A stretch of DNA of 46,266 nt from assembly GCA_003427395.1 (NCBI GenBank), contig BFEA01000047.1, positions 1,607,407 to 1,653,672 of the forward strand. The letters run 5' to 3'. Position numbers and translations under genes: made by a program. Shown here piece by piece: positions 9,110 to 20,416 of the stretch. Numbering within the stretch: the stretch's first letter is position 1; each line of letters opens with the position of its first letter. Below the pieces are notes generated by a model, which saw nothing but the letters and a program-made list of their open reading frames with translations, searched no databases and had not been told where the DNA came from. The DNA is from Chara braunii (Eukaryota > Streptophyta > Charophyceae > Charales > Characeae).

Positions 9110-9160
9110 GCTCGCTCTGCAAGGCGGCAATACGAGTTGCCGAGCCCTTCACGACCGATC

Positions 9161-9192
<32 letters not shown>

Positions 9193-9720
9193 NTTTTTTT
9201 TTTTTTTTTTTTTCACCGGTCGTTGCTTTTTTCCTTCTTTTCCCCCCTCGTGCAGACAGGCGGAAAGAAGTGACAGAAAGATATGTTCCCTGGCCACTGG
9301 CCGGTGTCCCGCACTGGGGGTTCCCTGAAGGCAATATGGCCACCCTGGGCTGAAAAGGGCACCCGGGCCCATGCCCCACTTGTCGAGGTTTAGTTCTGGA
9401 ACTTCTGGCTCCGAATATGCATGGCTCCCTGCCATCCATCCGATCTGAAAATTCCATGGCCACGGTGTGACCGCGTTTGAAAATTACACGAAACATAAAC
9501 TAAACGCCCGCTAGTGGTACATGGCCCCCGGTGTCGGATTAGACACAAGATCGAATTTACCTGGGCTGGGTAGTCCCATGATAATACCTCAAGGCCATCG
9601 CCCTTTACAAAAGAAAAAAAAAGAAGGATATGTTCCGTGACATGGCAGAACGCCAGTTAAATATGTGAGCTGAGAGAAAAATCTATGTCTGTCCCCCGAT
9701 GCGAAGAAGGCAGCTTTTTG
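9110..9720. other. Spacer with T50 tract containing one N
   Basis: A T run (about 9162-9213) with N at 9193 marks low-confidence assembly. The rest (9240-9720) shows no recognised gene. Confidence 0.55.
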
Positions 9721-9840
9721 GCTGGGTGGTCCCATTCGGAATCGGCTGGTTGGCTAGTCCCATTCGGAATCAGCTGGTTGGCTAGTCCCATTCGGAATCA
9801 GCTGGTTGGCTAGTCCCATTCGGAATCAGCTGGTTGGCTA
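9721..9840 (+). repeat. 28-bp minisatellite, four copies
   Basis: A 28-base unit starting GCTAGTCCCATTCGGAATCA is repeated at 9753, 9781 and 9809 almost perfectly. A variant 32-base first unit lies at 9721. Confidence 0.95.
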
Positions 9841-10199
9841 CCATCACGTGCGGGTCTGAGCTTCTCCAATTGGCGTCTAGAAGGAAGTTAGCGGGGGAGT
9901 AGGCAGGAGTCAACGAACCAGGGCATCTCGGTTCATGGTTCAGACCACAGGAGGTCACCTTGGGGAGGAGGGTGGTAGAGTGCCACGGTTGCGAGGAACT
10001 TGAGTTCCAATCGGTCGGCTGTAGACCGATGTCAGGCCGTGAGTAGGCCTGTGAAGGGGGGTGTTGTTAGTCTGTAGAAAAGACAGTTGGTATTAGGAGA
10101 TAAGTCGGAGAATCCGGACGAATTGAGAAGATTAAGAAGAAAGAAGGAAGTAAAGGGAAAAAAAAAAAAAAAGAAGAAGGCAGCTTTTATCAATTGAAA
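9841..10199. other. Spacer, no gene seen
   Basis: No motif was recognised beyond an A-rich tract near 10159-10173. Confidence 0.5.
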
Positions 10200-10345
10200 A
10201 AAAAAAAGGTGGGGGGGACGGTGAAAGGCGGGAATCTGTTGCTTAGCACTCACAATAGACTTGGCTTGGAGGTTCTCGGTTCGATCCCCACAGGGATCGC
10301 CGATAATAGACTTGGCGCTTGCACCCAGCCCACGCGGACAAATGG
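10200..10345 (+). repeat. Possible tRNA-related SINE remnant
   Basis: GGTTCGATCCC (10278-10288) is a consensus pol III B box, followed by CCACAGGGAT as in the unit at 1371. AATAGACTTGGC is repeated at about 10253 and 10306. Stems do not fold as a tRNA. Confidence 0.35.
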
Positions 10346-10501
10346 AATGGTACACCCAGGAACTGTTCATGAAAACAGAACTACGTTCGCAAAAAGAAAA
10401 AAGAAAGAAAAAACAGTCCTATGCTCGAGTCCTGATGTACTGACTGAAGGTCGGGATGGAGTCTCATAAGGAATAGGGACCTTCATACTACATTCGTTAA
10501 C

Positions 10502-10572
10502 ATTGGAACGATACAGAGAAAGAGAAGACTCGCATGGCCCCTGCCCAAGCATGACACGCATAAATCGATGGC
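10502..10572 (+). pseudogene. U6 snRNA pseudogene fragment
   Basis: ATTGGAACGATACAGAGAAA, then GCATGGCCCCTGCCCAAGCA and TGACACGCATAAATCGA match central U6. The first ~30 bases and the 3' end are missing, and GAGAAAGAGAAGACTCGCATGG carries a small insertion and substitutions. Confidence 0.88.
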
Positions 10573-11023
10573 CGACAGTAACCACATGTCCGACTACCTA
10601 AGACCAGCGCTGCGCGCCCATTGCTTACTAGGTGGCTGTCATGCGTCTAGTATTCAACGTCCACAACAACTCTGGGCTTGAAAAGATGAAGAAAAAAAAA
10701 AAGGGCGACGACCTTGAGATATCATCATCGAACTAACACTGACCGGCCCTACGTCATTCAGAATTTTTATTTTATTTTTTTATTTTTATTTTTGCGGTCA
10801 TACACTACTTGCCAGAGTCCACTGCCATTGAATGTTTAACGAGCATTGACATGGCATAACGCAGGTGGGGAAATTCGAAAGAAAGTTTCCATTAAGGATA
10901 CCGTCCGTAATTAAATGATCCTCTCCTCCTCCCACTCTCACCTCCACCAAGCTTTCCTCTTTTGCTAGTTCAGAGAACCCCTCCGTCATACAATCTTATT
11001 ATTTACCGTAATCTGTATAATTG
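10573..11023. other. Spacer, no gene seen
   Basis: A run of ATTTT-type repeats lies near 10765-10795. Nothing else was recognised. Confidence 0.5.
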
Positions 11024-11027
11024 ACAC

Positions 11028-11090
<63 letters not shown>

Positions 11091-11102
11091 GCACGCACGC
11101 AC
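11024..11102. repeat. (AC)n microsatellite ending in (GCAC)n
   Basis: About 30 AC units are followed by five GCAC units. Confidence 0.97.
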
Positions 11103-11722
11103 CAATGAGACTGTCCTTCGTTCGAAGAGGATCAGGAGAAATGCCCATTTGGATGTAGATGGTTGAGCGAGAAGGACAAGACATATCCAGGAAGTGGAAA
11201 ATGAGGGCTGAAAAGAAAGCTTGCCCGCGTACCAAGAAAAGCCCAGGCCATATAGCACAAAAAATAAAACAATTAAAATTTTAAACAGCAACTCAAGGTA
11301 GTCAAGTCGAGGAGAGTGAAAGAGGGTGCACATGAAGTCACTATCTACTACCAGTTCAGTGCGCTGTCTTTTCCCCCTTCCTATTATCAGCCTGGGAGTG
11401 TTCTGCTCGCTGCCGGGAGTCGCTCCCTCGACTTGTCTTTCCCGTTCTTTCTCGTTGCGCTGTCTCCTAGTACATGCAGCGAGCATTCAGCGAGCCCTCC
11501 AAACTCAGCGCGCATTCAGCGCCGATCAGAGTGCACTTCAGCGGCAGCAATTTGCATCATCAGCGACGGAGGACATTACCGCTCTCCCTCCTTTTCTTCA
11601 ACGGAGTTGTGGGACGCTCGGGTAATGCCGAATCAACGGCAACACGCTCGCAAATGCCGCGCGCGGGCGCGGACGCGGACACGCGCACGCGCAGTCCCGA
11701 CGACATGGATGGACGAGAGAGC
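11103..11722. other. Spacer, no gene seen
   Basis: Mixed sequence. 11470-11560 has short AGCG/CATTCAGCG repeats. No gene was recognised. Confidence 0.5.
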
Positions 11723-12001
11723 GGGGACGTCTCGTTCGCCTGCCTAACCCTTCCCTCACCGCGCCAAGCAGCGGCGCGAATCACCAATGGCAACCTCGAA
11801 AAACCCGAAAATTCACTTTTCGCCCTCACGTATATGCACGCGCGCTGTCTGCTGCAACGACCGGCTGTATCGGGGACGTCTCGTTCGCCTGCCTACCGCG
11901 CCAAGCAGCGGCGCGGATCACCAATGGCAACCTCGACAAACCCGAAAATTCACTTTTCGTCCTCACGTATGTGCACGCGCGCTGTCTGCTGCAATGACCG
12001 G
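11723..12001 (+). repeat. Tandem duplication, ~149-bp period
   Basis: GGGGACGTCTCGTTCGCCTG starts at 11723 and again at 11872. Both units share CCAAGCAGCGGCGC, ATCACCAATGGCAACCTCGA and GCACGCGCGCTGTCTGCTGC. The second is about 20 bases shorter. Confidence 0.9.
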
Positions 12002-12025
12002 CGGCGTACAGCAGGGCCGCCAACG

Positions 12026-12170
12026 GGCGTCGATCCACTACTCACCACATGCACAAAAGACAAAACAAATATGGCGATTTTTTCACGTTTTTTTTTTCTT
12101 TTTCTTTTTTTTTTCCGCGGATCAAATATGGCGATTTTCCACGTTCTTGCGGACGAGTCATCGACAGTTT
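12026..12170 (+). repeat. Foldback family fragment interrupted by T-rich tract
   Basis: CACATGCACAAAAGACAAAA, TATGGCGATTTTCCACGTTC and GACGAGTCATCGACAG match the interior of the 122-bp foldback units. A T-rich insert flanked by a repeat of AAATATGGCGATTTT splits it, and the right arm is lost. Confidence 0.55.
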
Positions 12171-12543
12171 GCCCCCCCTTTTTTTTTCTTTTTTTTTTCT
12201 TTTTTAAACCATAAAAACACCGGCCCAAGTGCCGAAGGCTTATATTTCAATAAATCTTTTGAGGCCGGGGTCCTCACAGTCTACCCGGATGAAAGAACAG
12301 TGCTGGGAGCATTACCCAGTTTCGCTTACAGGGTGTAAAACACCCTGCAGGGGACCAACCCCCTTTCCACAAAAAGACCAATATTCCAGACGATACGGGA
12401 TACGGAAACCGACCGAAGTAACCCCCCCTAACGCGGGGCGGTGGAGCCTGAGGCTCCTAGACGTGCTTGGTGCTCCCAGCAGACCCCACATCCCACTTTC
12501 TGCTGCCCTCCTACTGTGGAGATTGAACCGAGCGCCCAGGTAC

Positions 12544-15500
12544 TTACTCATTCCCAAATAACCAATCATCCAGCATCAGCTTTTTGTCTTGTATTTTGGC
12601 CAGCCGGCCTTGATTTGCCCAGGTCTCTGAAAACCACACCAGATCTGCTCTTCTCTGTCGTGAGTCCGTAACTTTCCGTTGCCAGTCGCTCTTAAGGCTG
12701 CGTCGAATGTGAAGCTTGACTGTCGACTTGATTGCTTTGTCTGAGAGAAATCGTCCTTCAAAGACGTTCGTGTTCCGTACTTCCCAGATGACTAGGAATA
12801 GACAGCCTCTGAGGGCTTGGGCCACGTAGCCCCAGCCTTTATCCAAGGCTAATCCATCTGGGACCCCCCCAAACAATATACAATCATCATCCCAATTGAT
12901 TACCGCACCGCTGATGCGGTCCCAATGTTCAGTCCACCATTTTCAGATCCTGCGAGAGAGTGGGCAAGTTACCCATAGGTGCACCGTGGACTCGTACGGC
13001 CACCCGCATCTGGAGCACTGGATCTGTATCTTCATACCCCTCTCGGCTAGCCATGCTGCCGAGGGGGTTGACATCATTGAGAGTAGCCAGAGAATTGTTG
13101 TCGCCCTTTGCATTGGCAGTTTCTGTAGCTGGGTCCAGCAACGAGTTATTTGTTTGCAAAAGTCTTCTTCTGCTGTTGTGCTAACTCTTGTCCATCTTCG
13201 GACTGCTACTGCAATCGGCGATCTGCCTGTTAATTGGATGTCATAGCCTCCCGCTGGGGAATAGTATGTCAGCCAGTCCCCTTGTGTAAAAGGTCTTGAA
13301 CCTTTCCAAGACCACAGTTTTGGGTCCATTCTCAGACTGTGGATAGGCGTCCCGTTCATCCACAGCGTGCAGTGCCAGTTCCCATCCTCGCTGCACTCCT
13401 CTCGCACTCTTATTTGTTTCGAGTTTCCTAGCGGCCTTTTTGGTGTAAGGGCTTCTTCTTCCACCTCTTCCCCTTTTTCATCTTCCATGAGGAGGAGGTT
13501 GTCTGACTGTAGTTCCTTGGCCCTTCTCTGAAAGGATCTCGTTCCGTCGGTTTTCATTCTAATTAGCTTCCAGAACCTTTCGTCCTATTCTGACCCTTGA
13601 TCTGGTTCCTGTTTTATCTCTTGCGTAATGAACCAGGTCCCCGGAGGGTCCACACCTTGAGGGCTGAGAAGGTGTTTCCACTCCAGTGGGATGGCTGCCC
13701 TCAACTAGGCTGCCTTGTCTTCGACTTTTTCGAGACGTCCCGATTTTTGTCTTAGTTCCTCTATTGACTGCCATCTGCCCATCAATTTGTCCCAGAGGTC
13801 CGCGACCCGAAGAACACCCCTCTCGGCCTATTGTCTGCCGAAAGCCTCCGTGGCACAGCCCTCGGAGAACGGGCACCCGTTCTCCCCCCGAATGAAGGGT
13901 TATCATACAGAGGTTGGGACAAAACTTCCTCCTTGGTTGTTGGAGGATTCCAGTGCCTGGACCCCACCTTTAGCCAGGCCTGTAGCACATCCTGCCAAAA
14001 AGGTGATGAGATTTATCTTCATGAATAGGATTTTATCATGCAGCAAGTCATCCTTGGGGTTTTGCAGGTTTCAGTCCTTCGCTAGAAGTTGTTCAACTAA
14101 TAGTATCCAGTGATCCTCTGTAGTAGAAGTGATAGCCTTAAGGAGCCATTTTACCAACAGAGCAACGTTTTGGTATGCTAGGTCGAGCATCCTTAATCCA
14201 CCCTCTTGTCTGGAGTGGCGGATCAATTCCCATGCCACCTTGCGGATGAACCCTTCATTCTCTTTTGCGAAGGGCTTCCAAATGAATTTGGCTGCCACCC
14301 ACCGGACTATCTTGATCAGCTGTTTACCCAGGGCCCTAAGGGTTCCCACGAATCACAAGAGTGCGAACAAAGCGACATTTGTAACTAGGGCCCGACCAAA
14401 TAGCGAAAGGTGTTTGGCCGGACCCCATACTGCGATTCTTTGGATAACCCTCTGTTGCAGCAGGTCGTTCTAAGCTTCTGCACATCTACCCAGGGTCACC
14501 TGCACCCCTAGGTATCGCTCTGCATTGCCTCCTGCAATGCGTTTCATGCCCCATTCTACCGCTAGTGTGAATGCCTCCGGAAGAAAATACACCGATTTGG
14601 ACCAGTTGACTGCTGCCTTTGAGAGGCACGAGTACACTACCAGGCATGATTTCGGTGCCCTTAGGGACTCTTCTGAGTTCTCCGTCATTGTTAGCAGATC
14701 ATCTGCCAGTGCCTTTACTCGGCGTTCCGTTTGTTGGACTGGTAGCCCCATGATGTGAGGGTGGACTCCGATGTTTGACACTAGTACCTCCAGTTGCATG
14801 ACGAACAGGAGCGGGGCCAAGGGACACCCTTGCCTTAGTGACCTGGATAAGGCGAACGGTGTGGAGATATGTCCGTATACGGATACGGATGTTGTTGAGT
14901 ATACATACAAAACTAGTACCCATCTGCAGAAATTTGGGCCAAACTGCAGCACCTTCAGTGTGGTGAGAACATAGGCCCAATTTACCTGGTCGTAGGCCTT
15001 CTCCAGGTCCAGTAGTAGCACAGCAAGGTCGAGCCTTTCCTGGTGGACCCATTCTAGGGCTTCAATGGCAGTGAGGATGTTATCAAAAATTGATCTGCCT
15101 TGGACGAAGGCAGCCTGATCCCTTCCTACTAGTTCCGATAAGTATCTCCCTAGCCTATTTGCTAACAGCTTTGCTAGAATTTTGTATGATACATTGAGCA
15201 ACGAAATAGGTCTTCAATTTCTGATCTCGGTGTTCTCGCCTTTGTACAGGATGGTGATGATCCCATGCGTCATGCCTTTCGACAGGTTGCCTCCCGTGAG
15301 TATCTCATTGTAGATTTCAGCTAAGTAGGGAAAAAAGGACTTCTCGAACTTTGCGTAAAATTCCACCGGAAGTCCGTCTTTGCCTGGGGCCTTTCCTCTG
15401 GCCATGCTGCTTACTGTGGACGTAATTTCCTCTACCGTGACTGGGCGCTCCAGGTCCAGCCTACCATTGTTTGTAAGCCGGACCTGAAGGTTTCCCCAGT

Positions 15501-16887
15501 GAGATGAGTCTTCTGTGAGGTCTGTGTCTGAGTTTTGTTCGAGTTTGCGAGATGTCAGTATGTTTTTTAAGTATAGTACTGCGTAAGCACACATACCATA
15601 AATTTTGCAGTAGAGGCAGGTTTTGCCTCTACCACGAATGGGTGGTTGAGCGTTTTCATTGACTGGGTTGCCCCCTTGGGCAGCATTTTTTAAAGGCTTC
15701 CTTAGTCATTCTGTCGTACACAGACATCCCCTTTACTGTAAGCCTTTCTGCCCATTCATTTGCTTTGACTTGCTGTAAGTCGTCCCATTTTGCGAGCAGT
15801 TTGACTCTCTCCGGACCCCACACCGAGGCTGATACGGGGTGGAGCTGCATGCGCTCCTCCACCCATTCGAGATTTTTAACAATGTCTGCTTCCTCTTTGT
15901 TCCGGTTTGCTACCATGATCCTGGAGAAAATACTTAGGTGGTTGGATGCGATGCTGGTGCCCGCGTCCCACAATCTCTCACATTCTGAAAGAACTGATGT
16001 GCCTTTGGCCATTTGCTAAAGAAGTCCTCTACCTAGGCTGAGAGGCCTGAGTCCTTGAGGTTTTGAATGTTAAGCTTGAAATAGCCACTGCCCCTATCAA
16101 CCACTTCCAGTAGCTGAAATTATAATTTTACAGGGTAGTGATCTGTCATTGGGTGCCTTACCACTTTAATGTTTAACGCAGCATCCCACCAGGCTGGGCC
16201 GAGAAGGCCAAAGTCCAGTCTCCTACAGCAGCCTACAACATTCCCTTTTGAGGCCAGAGAGCCCTAGGTAAAGCCTGGGTCTGATGGATGCATTAATCTG
16301 AAAGCATCGAAGAGCTCCAGGTCTGTCATGTATTCCACCAAGGAATGCATATCATGGGTACCTGATGAGGGTTTGAGTAGATCATTGAGAGAAGTGTTCC
16401 AATCGCCAGCAACCAGTAAATTATCCACGTCTGGGGTACAAGAGACCAAGTCTTGGAAGAATCTATTTCGTTCAGATATGTCTACCGGAGCATGTACAGT
16501 CATAACTGCTCAGTCTGCGCCAAAGCCTGAAAACTTGACCCAGACCCATCGTCTCCACAGGTTTGCGGCATGATCCGTGATCTGGACAGCAAGGTCCCGG
16601 TATAGCAGGATTCCCACTCCGCCTCTGGTTCCGACTGCTAGGGACCAGAGTTGTGGCCCATCCCACCAATTGCCGAGTTTTCATAACTTTCTTTCGTCTA
16701 ACTTAGATTCTTGAATACATGCAATCTGGATGTGGTGATGATGCAAACAGGATCTGAAGCGTGACCTTTTACCCTTCCTAGTTATGTCCCCTAGTCCCCT
16801 TAAGTTCCAGGAGACTGTATTGAGTTTATCCATTTGTGCGGTGTTGGTGTGCCCTGTGTTGGATGGGGAAAGTAGCGCGAGGTTCAA
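12544..16887 (-). pseudogene. LINE-1 ORF2 (endonuclease - reverse transcriptase), broken
   Basis: The frame starting at 16887 spans about 1448 codons. The endonuclease region opens with TVSWNLRGLGD and keeps IQESKLDE, VAGDWN and the TDHYPV equivalent of the final SDH motif, so the usual metal and catalytic residues can be seen. The reverse transcriptase keeps domain A LLDLEKAYDQVNW (about 15007), domain B LRQGCPLAPLLF and a domain C written KALADDLLTM, normally FADD. A C-terminal CSRCG...HLWVTCP lies near 12990 and resembles zf-RVT, followed by a VIWEVRN tail motif. In-frame stops lie at about 16678, 16509, 16261, 16119, 15211, 14467 and 14068. The one at 15211 (TGA) replaces the conserved Trp of NWRPIS. 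A pair of compensating frameshifts brackets 15650-16020, where the linker lies in another frame. Confidence 0.9.
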
Positions 16888-19036
16888 CTGAGGGGAGGGA
16901 TCGACCCTGTCCCTTAGAGGATGAGCTCATTGTAGCCAAGGGGGCCCATTTCTTACCCAGAATATTCTTCAAATATATCGGTTGCAAGAGTTTGTTGCGC
17001 GGCAATTTCTCGTTGAGTTTGCCTAAGCAGCCTGCATCCGAGACGTTCTGCACCCACAGTTGCTGCAGTGAATCGATATCCTCCTCGATGAAAATTGACA
17101 GCGGGATTAACCTCAATCCCTCCAAGAGGAGGGCATCCAGTCTCTATGAAGTGATGAATGCATCTAACAGAGTGGTGAAGATTTTACACGTGTGGTTTAT
17201 CCGTTCCTGGTACAGCCTAGGCATTGCCATGTCCGGCACAAGCCTCAGGGGAAAGCGATCCCCGAAGATTTGTCTGCTTGTGTTGATGATGTTCTGTGGC
17301 GTGACTGGCTCTTCAATTGTCTGTGTCAAAAAACTGATTTTGGCGTTCTCTAGCTGCCAAGCAGCAACGTGGATAACCCCATTTACTACTGTACACACTT
17401 CTATGGTCACTAAAGAGCTTTTCGATAGAGTGATTGCCCTGCGGCTTCTAGATGTTTTTACCCTAGTTTTGCGATAAAGCAGTGTCCTTTCCTGTTTTTG
17501 CAGAACGCATTGATGTGGATGATCCGGCCTTACTCGTCTTTGAGGACTGAGACCCTTCTCATGTGAGTCTGGCCCCTTCCGGGGCTGCCTTGAGTAGTAG
17601 TGGACCTGCAACTTTTGATTCTGGTCTGATTGTTCTGGGCGCTTTTAGTGGGGACTGGACCCTCGAGCTGCGACCGTGCACATCTACTGCTGACCTGGCA
17701 ACTCCCTCCTTGTACGTGGAACGGCCAAGTGGGCTGTCCTCATTATGGGCTCTTGAGTCTGCCCTGGTCGGGATCAGTTGGCTGGCCTTGTGGCGGGGAG
17801 GGGGGTCTGTGCTTGACGGAAGAGGTTCCATTGGAAGCTGTCCCGCGGCCTCCGAAAGGTAGGCCATGGTGGGGGCGATCAAGTGGTTGTATGGGGGGGG
17901 GGGCGAAGCCCCTCTGTGGTCCTTGCTGGCATTCCGAGGCCATGTGTCCATAACTTACGAACAGATTTGGATTGTCCTCTGGTCTGGTTGAGAAAACTGA
18001 ATTGGCGACAGATTTAATTTCATTCCTGATTTCGGGTCAGGCCTCCATCTGATTTCCATTTGAGCGTGCAGGTGACCTGTTTGGCGAGGACGCCCTGCTT
18101 CGCATGGTTGGGCTTTCGGAACCGTGGTGTGATAGCGGACCTTTGTATTTTGGGTCCCCCCGTCTTCCTCGAGCATTGGAGCCAGAATGCGAACTGGAGG
18201 CGTGCGCGGATCTGTCGTCATCCTCATCGCTGGACTGAGACGCCTGCTTTTGGCTAAACTGGCTTCGACGCTTGTTATTGTTTTTTTTTTTCCTTGTGCA
18301 GGTCTCATTTGTGTGAAAGTACCACTTGCATATAGTACAGTATGGGGTTGAGGCTGATGTTAATATGACCTCTACCATACCTCCCTTCTCTGTTTTTACC
18401 CAAAGTCTATCAACGAACTTTGTTCTGCATTCGGGGTCCAATTCACAACGAATATTTAGTAATTATGGGTTAGAGGAGAATCGATCCGGTGAGTCCATCT
18501 TCAACATTGGGCCTATCACACGTCTTAACGCAGAGTGTAGGTAGAAGTAGGCGTTAAGGGGGATTTGAACTGCCATTACCCAGAATGTGTTTTCCTGTTC
18601 CACTCGTTTAAACTCCTTCCACTCTTCCTTTGGCATCCACGCCTTCATTTCGAACACGTATCTCCTCTTCTTCAGCACCACTTCCCCACATCCTTCGTTA
18701 ACCATCCATTCTGCTATCACTCTGTCTTTTGAGACGTATGACATGACATTCGGTTCAAATTTAATTCTACCCTTTCCCGATGGTGTATCAAAAATTTCGT
18801 CCTTTTTCCACCCATGTTCGTAAGCCCGAACTATATCCTCCTTCACTTTTCTAGGGAGGTTCCTTGCTTCGTCTCTGAAGATAATTACCAACGTCCTTTC
18901 CTTTAACCACTGAACTTTGATCGCATCGAATTGTTCGTCCACCGTTACTATCGCTTCCTTGCCCTTCTACTTCCACGTTTTCGAACGGAATATCCTCTGG
19001 GCTGAGGCCGTCGTCGTAACACATGGACACTAACAT
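16888..19036 (-). pseudogene. LINE-1 ORF1 (RNA-binding, CCHC knuckle), broken
   Basis: From 18942 the frame reads DEQFDAIKVQWLKERTLVII and resembles the DUF4283 domain typical of plant LINE ORF1. After one in-frame TAA near 18463 it continues with YCTICKWYFHTNETC, a CX2CX4HX4C zinc knuckle (about 18331-18375), then a Lys/Arg-rich and Ser-rich segment ending near 18037. Further coding-like segments in other frames (17951-17559, Pro-rich; 17611-17144; 17125-16826) probably form the C-terminal part. A frameshift near 18960 links the start to an upstream acidic segment (SPEDIPFENVEVEG) reaching 19036. In this family ORF1 coats the element RNA. Confidence 0.75.
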
Positions 19037-19090
19037 TCAGACTCTTTCTTCGAACGCGGCATCACGCTCCCCTTGTGAGGCGGTGTTGTA

Positions 19091-19116
19091 CCAAGTACCC
19101 TTACAAGGGTACTTGG
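19091..19116. repeat. Perfect 12-bp palindrome near left end of element A
   Basis: CCAAGTACCCTT, two centre bases, then AAGGGTACTTGG form a perfect hairpin or cruciform. Element B has the same core (TACCCTT..AAGGGTA) at the matching place with different flanks that still mostly pair. Confidence 0.85.
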
Positions 19117-19300
19117 CGGGTCTCTTGCAAGTTACGCAAGCGCAGTGTCGTTCGCCTGACGGCGTGCGCGTGAGTGGAGGCATAGGTCCTTGTCAGTGTG
19201 AGGGGCGCGTGTGGCGGCGTGGGGTATTGACGGTAAGGCGCAACTGTGCGCTGCCTAGGCGTGCGCGACGCCACGGGCCAGCGGGACGCACAACATTTGT

Positions 19301-19624
19301 TTGTATTCCATATTAGATAATTGTGTATTAATTTTTGTTATGCTCCGGCGTGCCGTTGACTCGGACGTGATGCTGGACTCAATGGTTGCCACGGCAGTCG
19401 AGGACCTTAAACGTACGGTGCATTGGAGGGACGGTGGGTATTTTGAGGAATATCGGCGGCAGGGCCTTTGGCAGGTATACTGGTCGCCTCTGCGGCTTGC
19501 TGTGAAAGGGGACCTAAGTGTGAGCATGGCCGTTGGGGGCCGACAGGGAGGGGGTTGTAGCCAGTCGGGATGGGGCGAAGTGGCCAGGGTTTACCAAACG
19601 GAGAGCGCAGTAGTGCAGCTATAG
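19301..19624 (+). other. Possible coding remnant in element A
   Basis: An open frame of 107 codons includes TVHWRDGGYFEEYRRQG and SPLRLAVKGDLS. The matching part of element B (minus strand, 40977-41189) reads IEWQGREDIKVARRDRG and SPLALPMTASEW. The spacing and residues look related, which hints at a shared ancestral protein segment. I cannot name a family, and both could be chance. Confidence 0.25.
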
Positions 19625-20367
19625 GTGGTCGGGCTGTGGGTTAAAGCAGGCTGGATGCCTGCCCCATTTTTGCAACGGGCCCGGCGCCTCCTCGAATGCC
19701 GAGGGGTCGGCATGCGGTTGCGCAGTACGCCGCAGGGGCCGTCCGCCCTCGAAGTTGACTGGGGCAGCCGGTGAAAAATTACAACCCCCCCACCTAATCA
19801 GATTTCACTTCCTCCGCCACCGTCCCGCAGACTGTACCGACCGACACTATCAAATGTATGCAGGAAAAAGGCTGTAGCGCTGGGGGCCTCTCCATGCAGT
19901 AGTCGGGTCCCCCTAAAGTACCTCCTACGATAGCTGGAGCTAGTGGGCCGGCCGGCAGAACGCTGTGGGAGCCCTGCTGTGAGGGGTAGCGCTAATGGAA
20001 GGCCAGCCGAGGGCAACGGGAGCAAGCAAAAGGCAAGGAGATGACCAGAGCGCGGCAAGGAGGGAATGGAGTACTGACGGGTAGATCGTTGTCGGGGTGG
20101 AGGATATCGGGTAGCACAGACCGACAGCGGACGGAGAGAGACAGCGGGGTGAGGCGGGGTAGATAGCGCAGAGTGCTACGGAGTAGCGACAGGCAGTTGG
20201 GCAACCAGGTAGAGGCTAGACAAGAGGGGAGAGGGACGGTCGGGAAAACGACAGCGGGCTGAATGAATCTGGACGGATTTCTCGTCAGGTGCATTCAGAG
20301 ATGGGAGAGGCGAAGTGGGAGGAAGGGCAATAGCGAACGAGGCAACAGCGTAGCAGAAGGACGAGCG

Positions 20368-20369
<2 letters not shown>

Positions 20370-20413
<44 letters not shown>
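20370..20413. repeat. (GA)n microsatellite in element A
   Basis: About 21 GA units lie within a purine-rich, GGC-rich stretch. Confidence 0.97.

Positions 20414-20416
<3 letters not shown>

Larger units (their letters stand above)
12178..19073 (-). mobile_element. LINE-1: L1-type non-LTR retrotransposon, nearly full length, decayed
   Basis: On the minus strand the element reads ORF1 (DUF4283-like segment, CCHC knuckle, basic Pro/Ser-rich tail), then ORF2 (AP-type endonuclease, reverse transcriptase, zf-RVT-like motif, C-terminal tail). It ends in an A-rich tail, seen as the T-rich run 12178-12207 on the plus strand. About 6.9 kb is present. The 5' end is cut where element A begins at about 19074. 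Both ORFs carry stops and frameshifts, so the copy is inactive, yet most of ORF2 stays in one frame over 4.3 kb, which suggests moderate age. Such elements copy themselves by target-primed reverse transcription and can mobilise A-tailed RNAs in trans, which would explain the snRNA and SINE copies at 0-12 kb. Confidence 0.9.

Noticed and set aside
9721-9840. Regular 28-bp repeats as a CRISPR array
   Set aside because: Units abut with no spacers and the DNA is eukaryotic; it is a minisatellite.
10224-10300. A tRNA gene around the consensus B box
   Set aside because: GGCG/CGCC could pair at the ends, but the T stem fails and no D arm is found.
12544-16887. In-frame stops in LINE-1 as evidence of a variant genetic code
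   Set aside because: All three stop codons occur, at different kinds of positions, together with frameshifts, which is ordinary decay.
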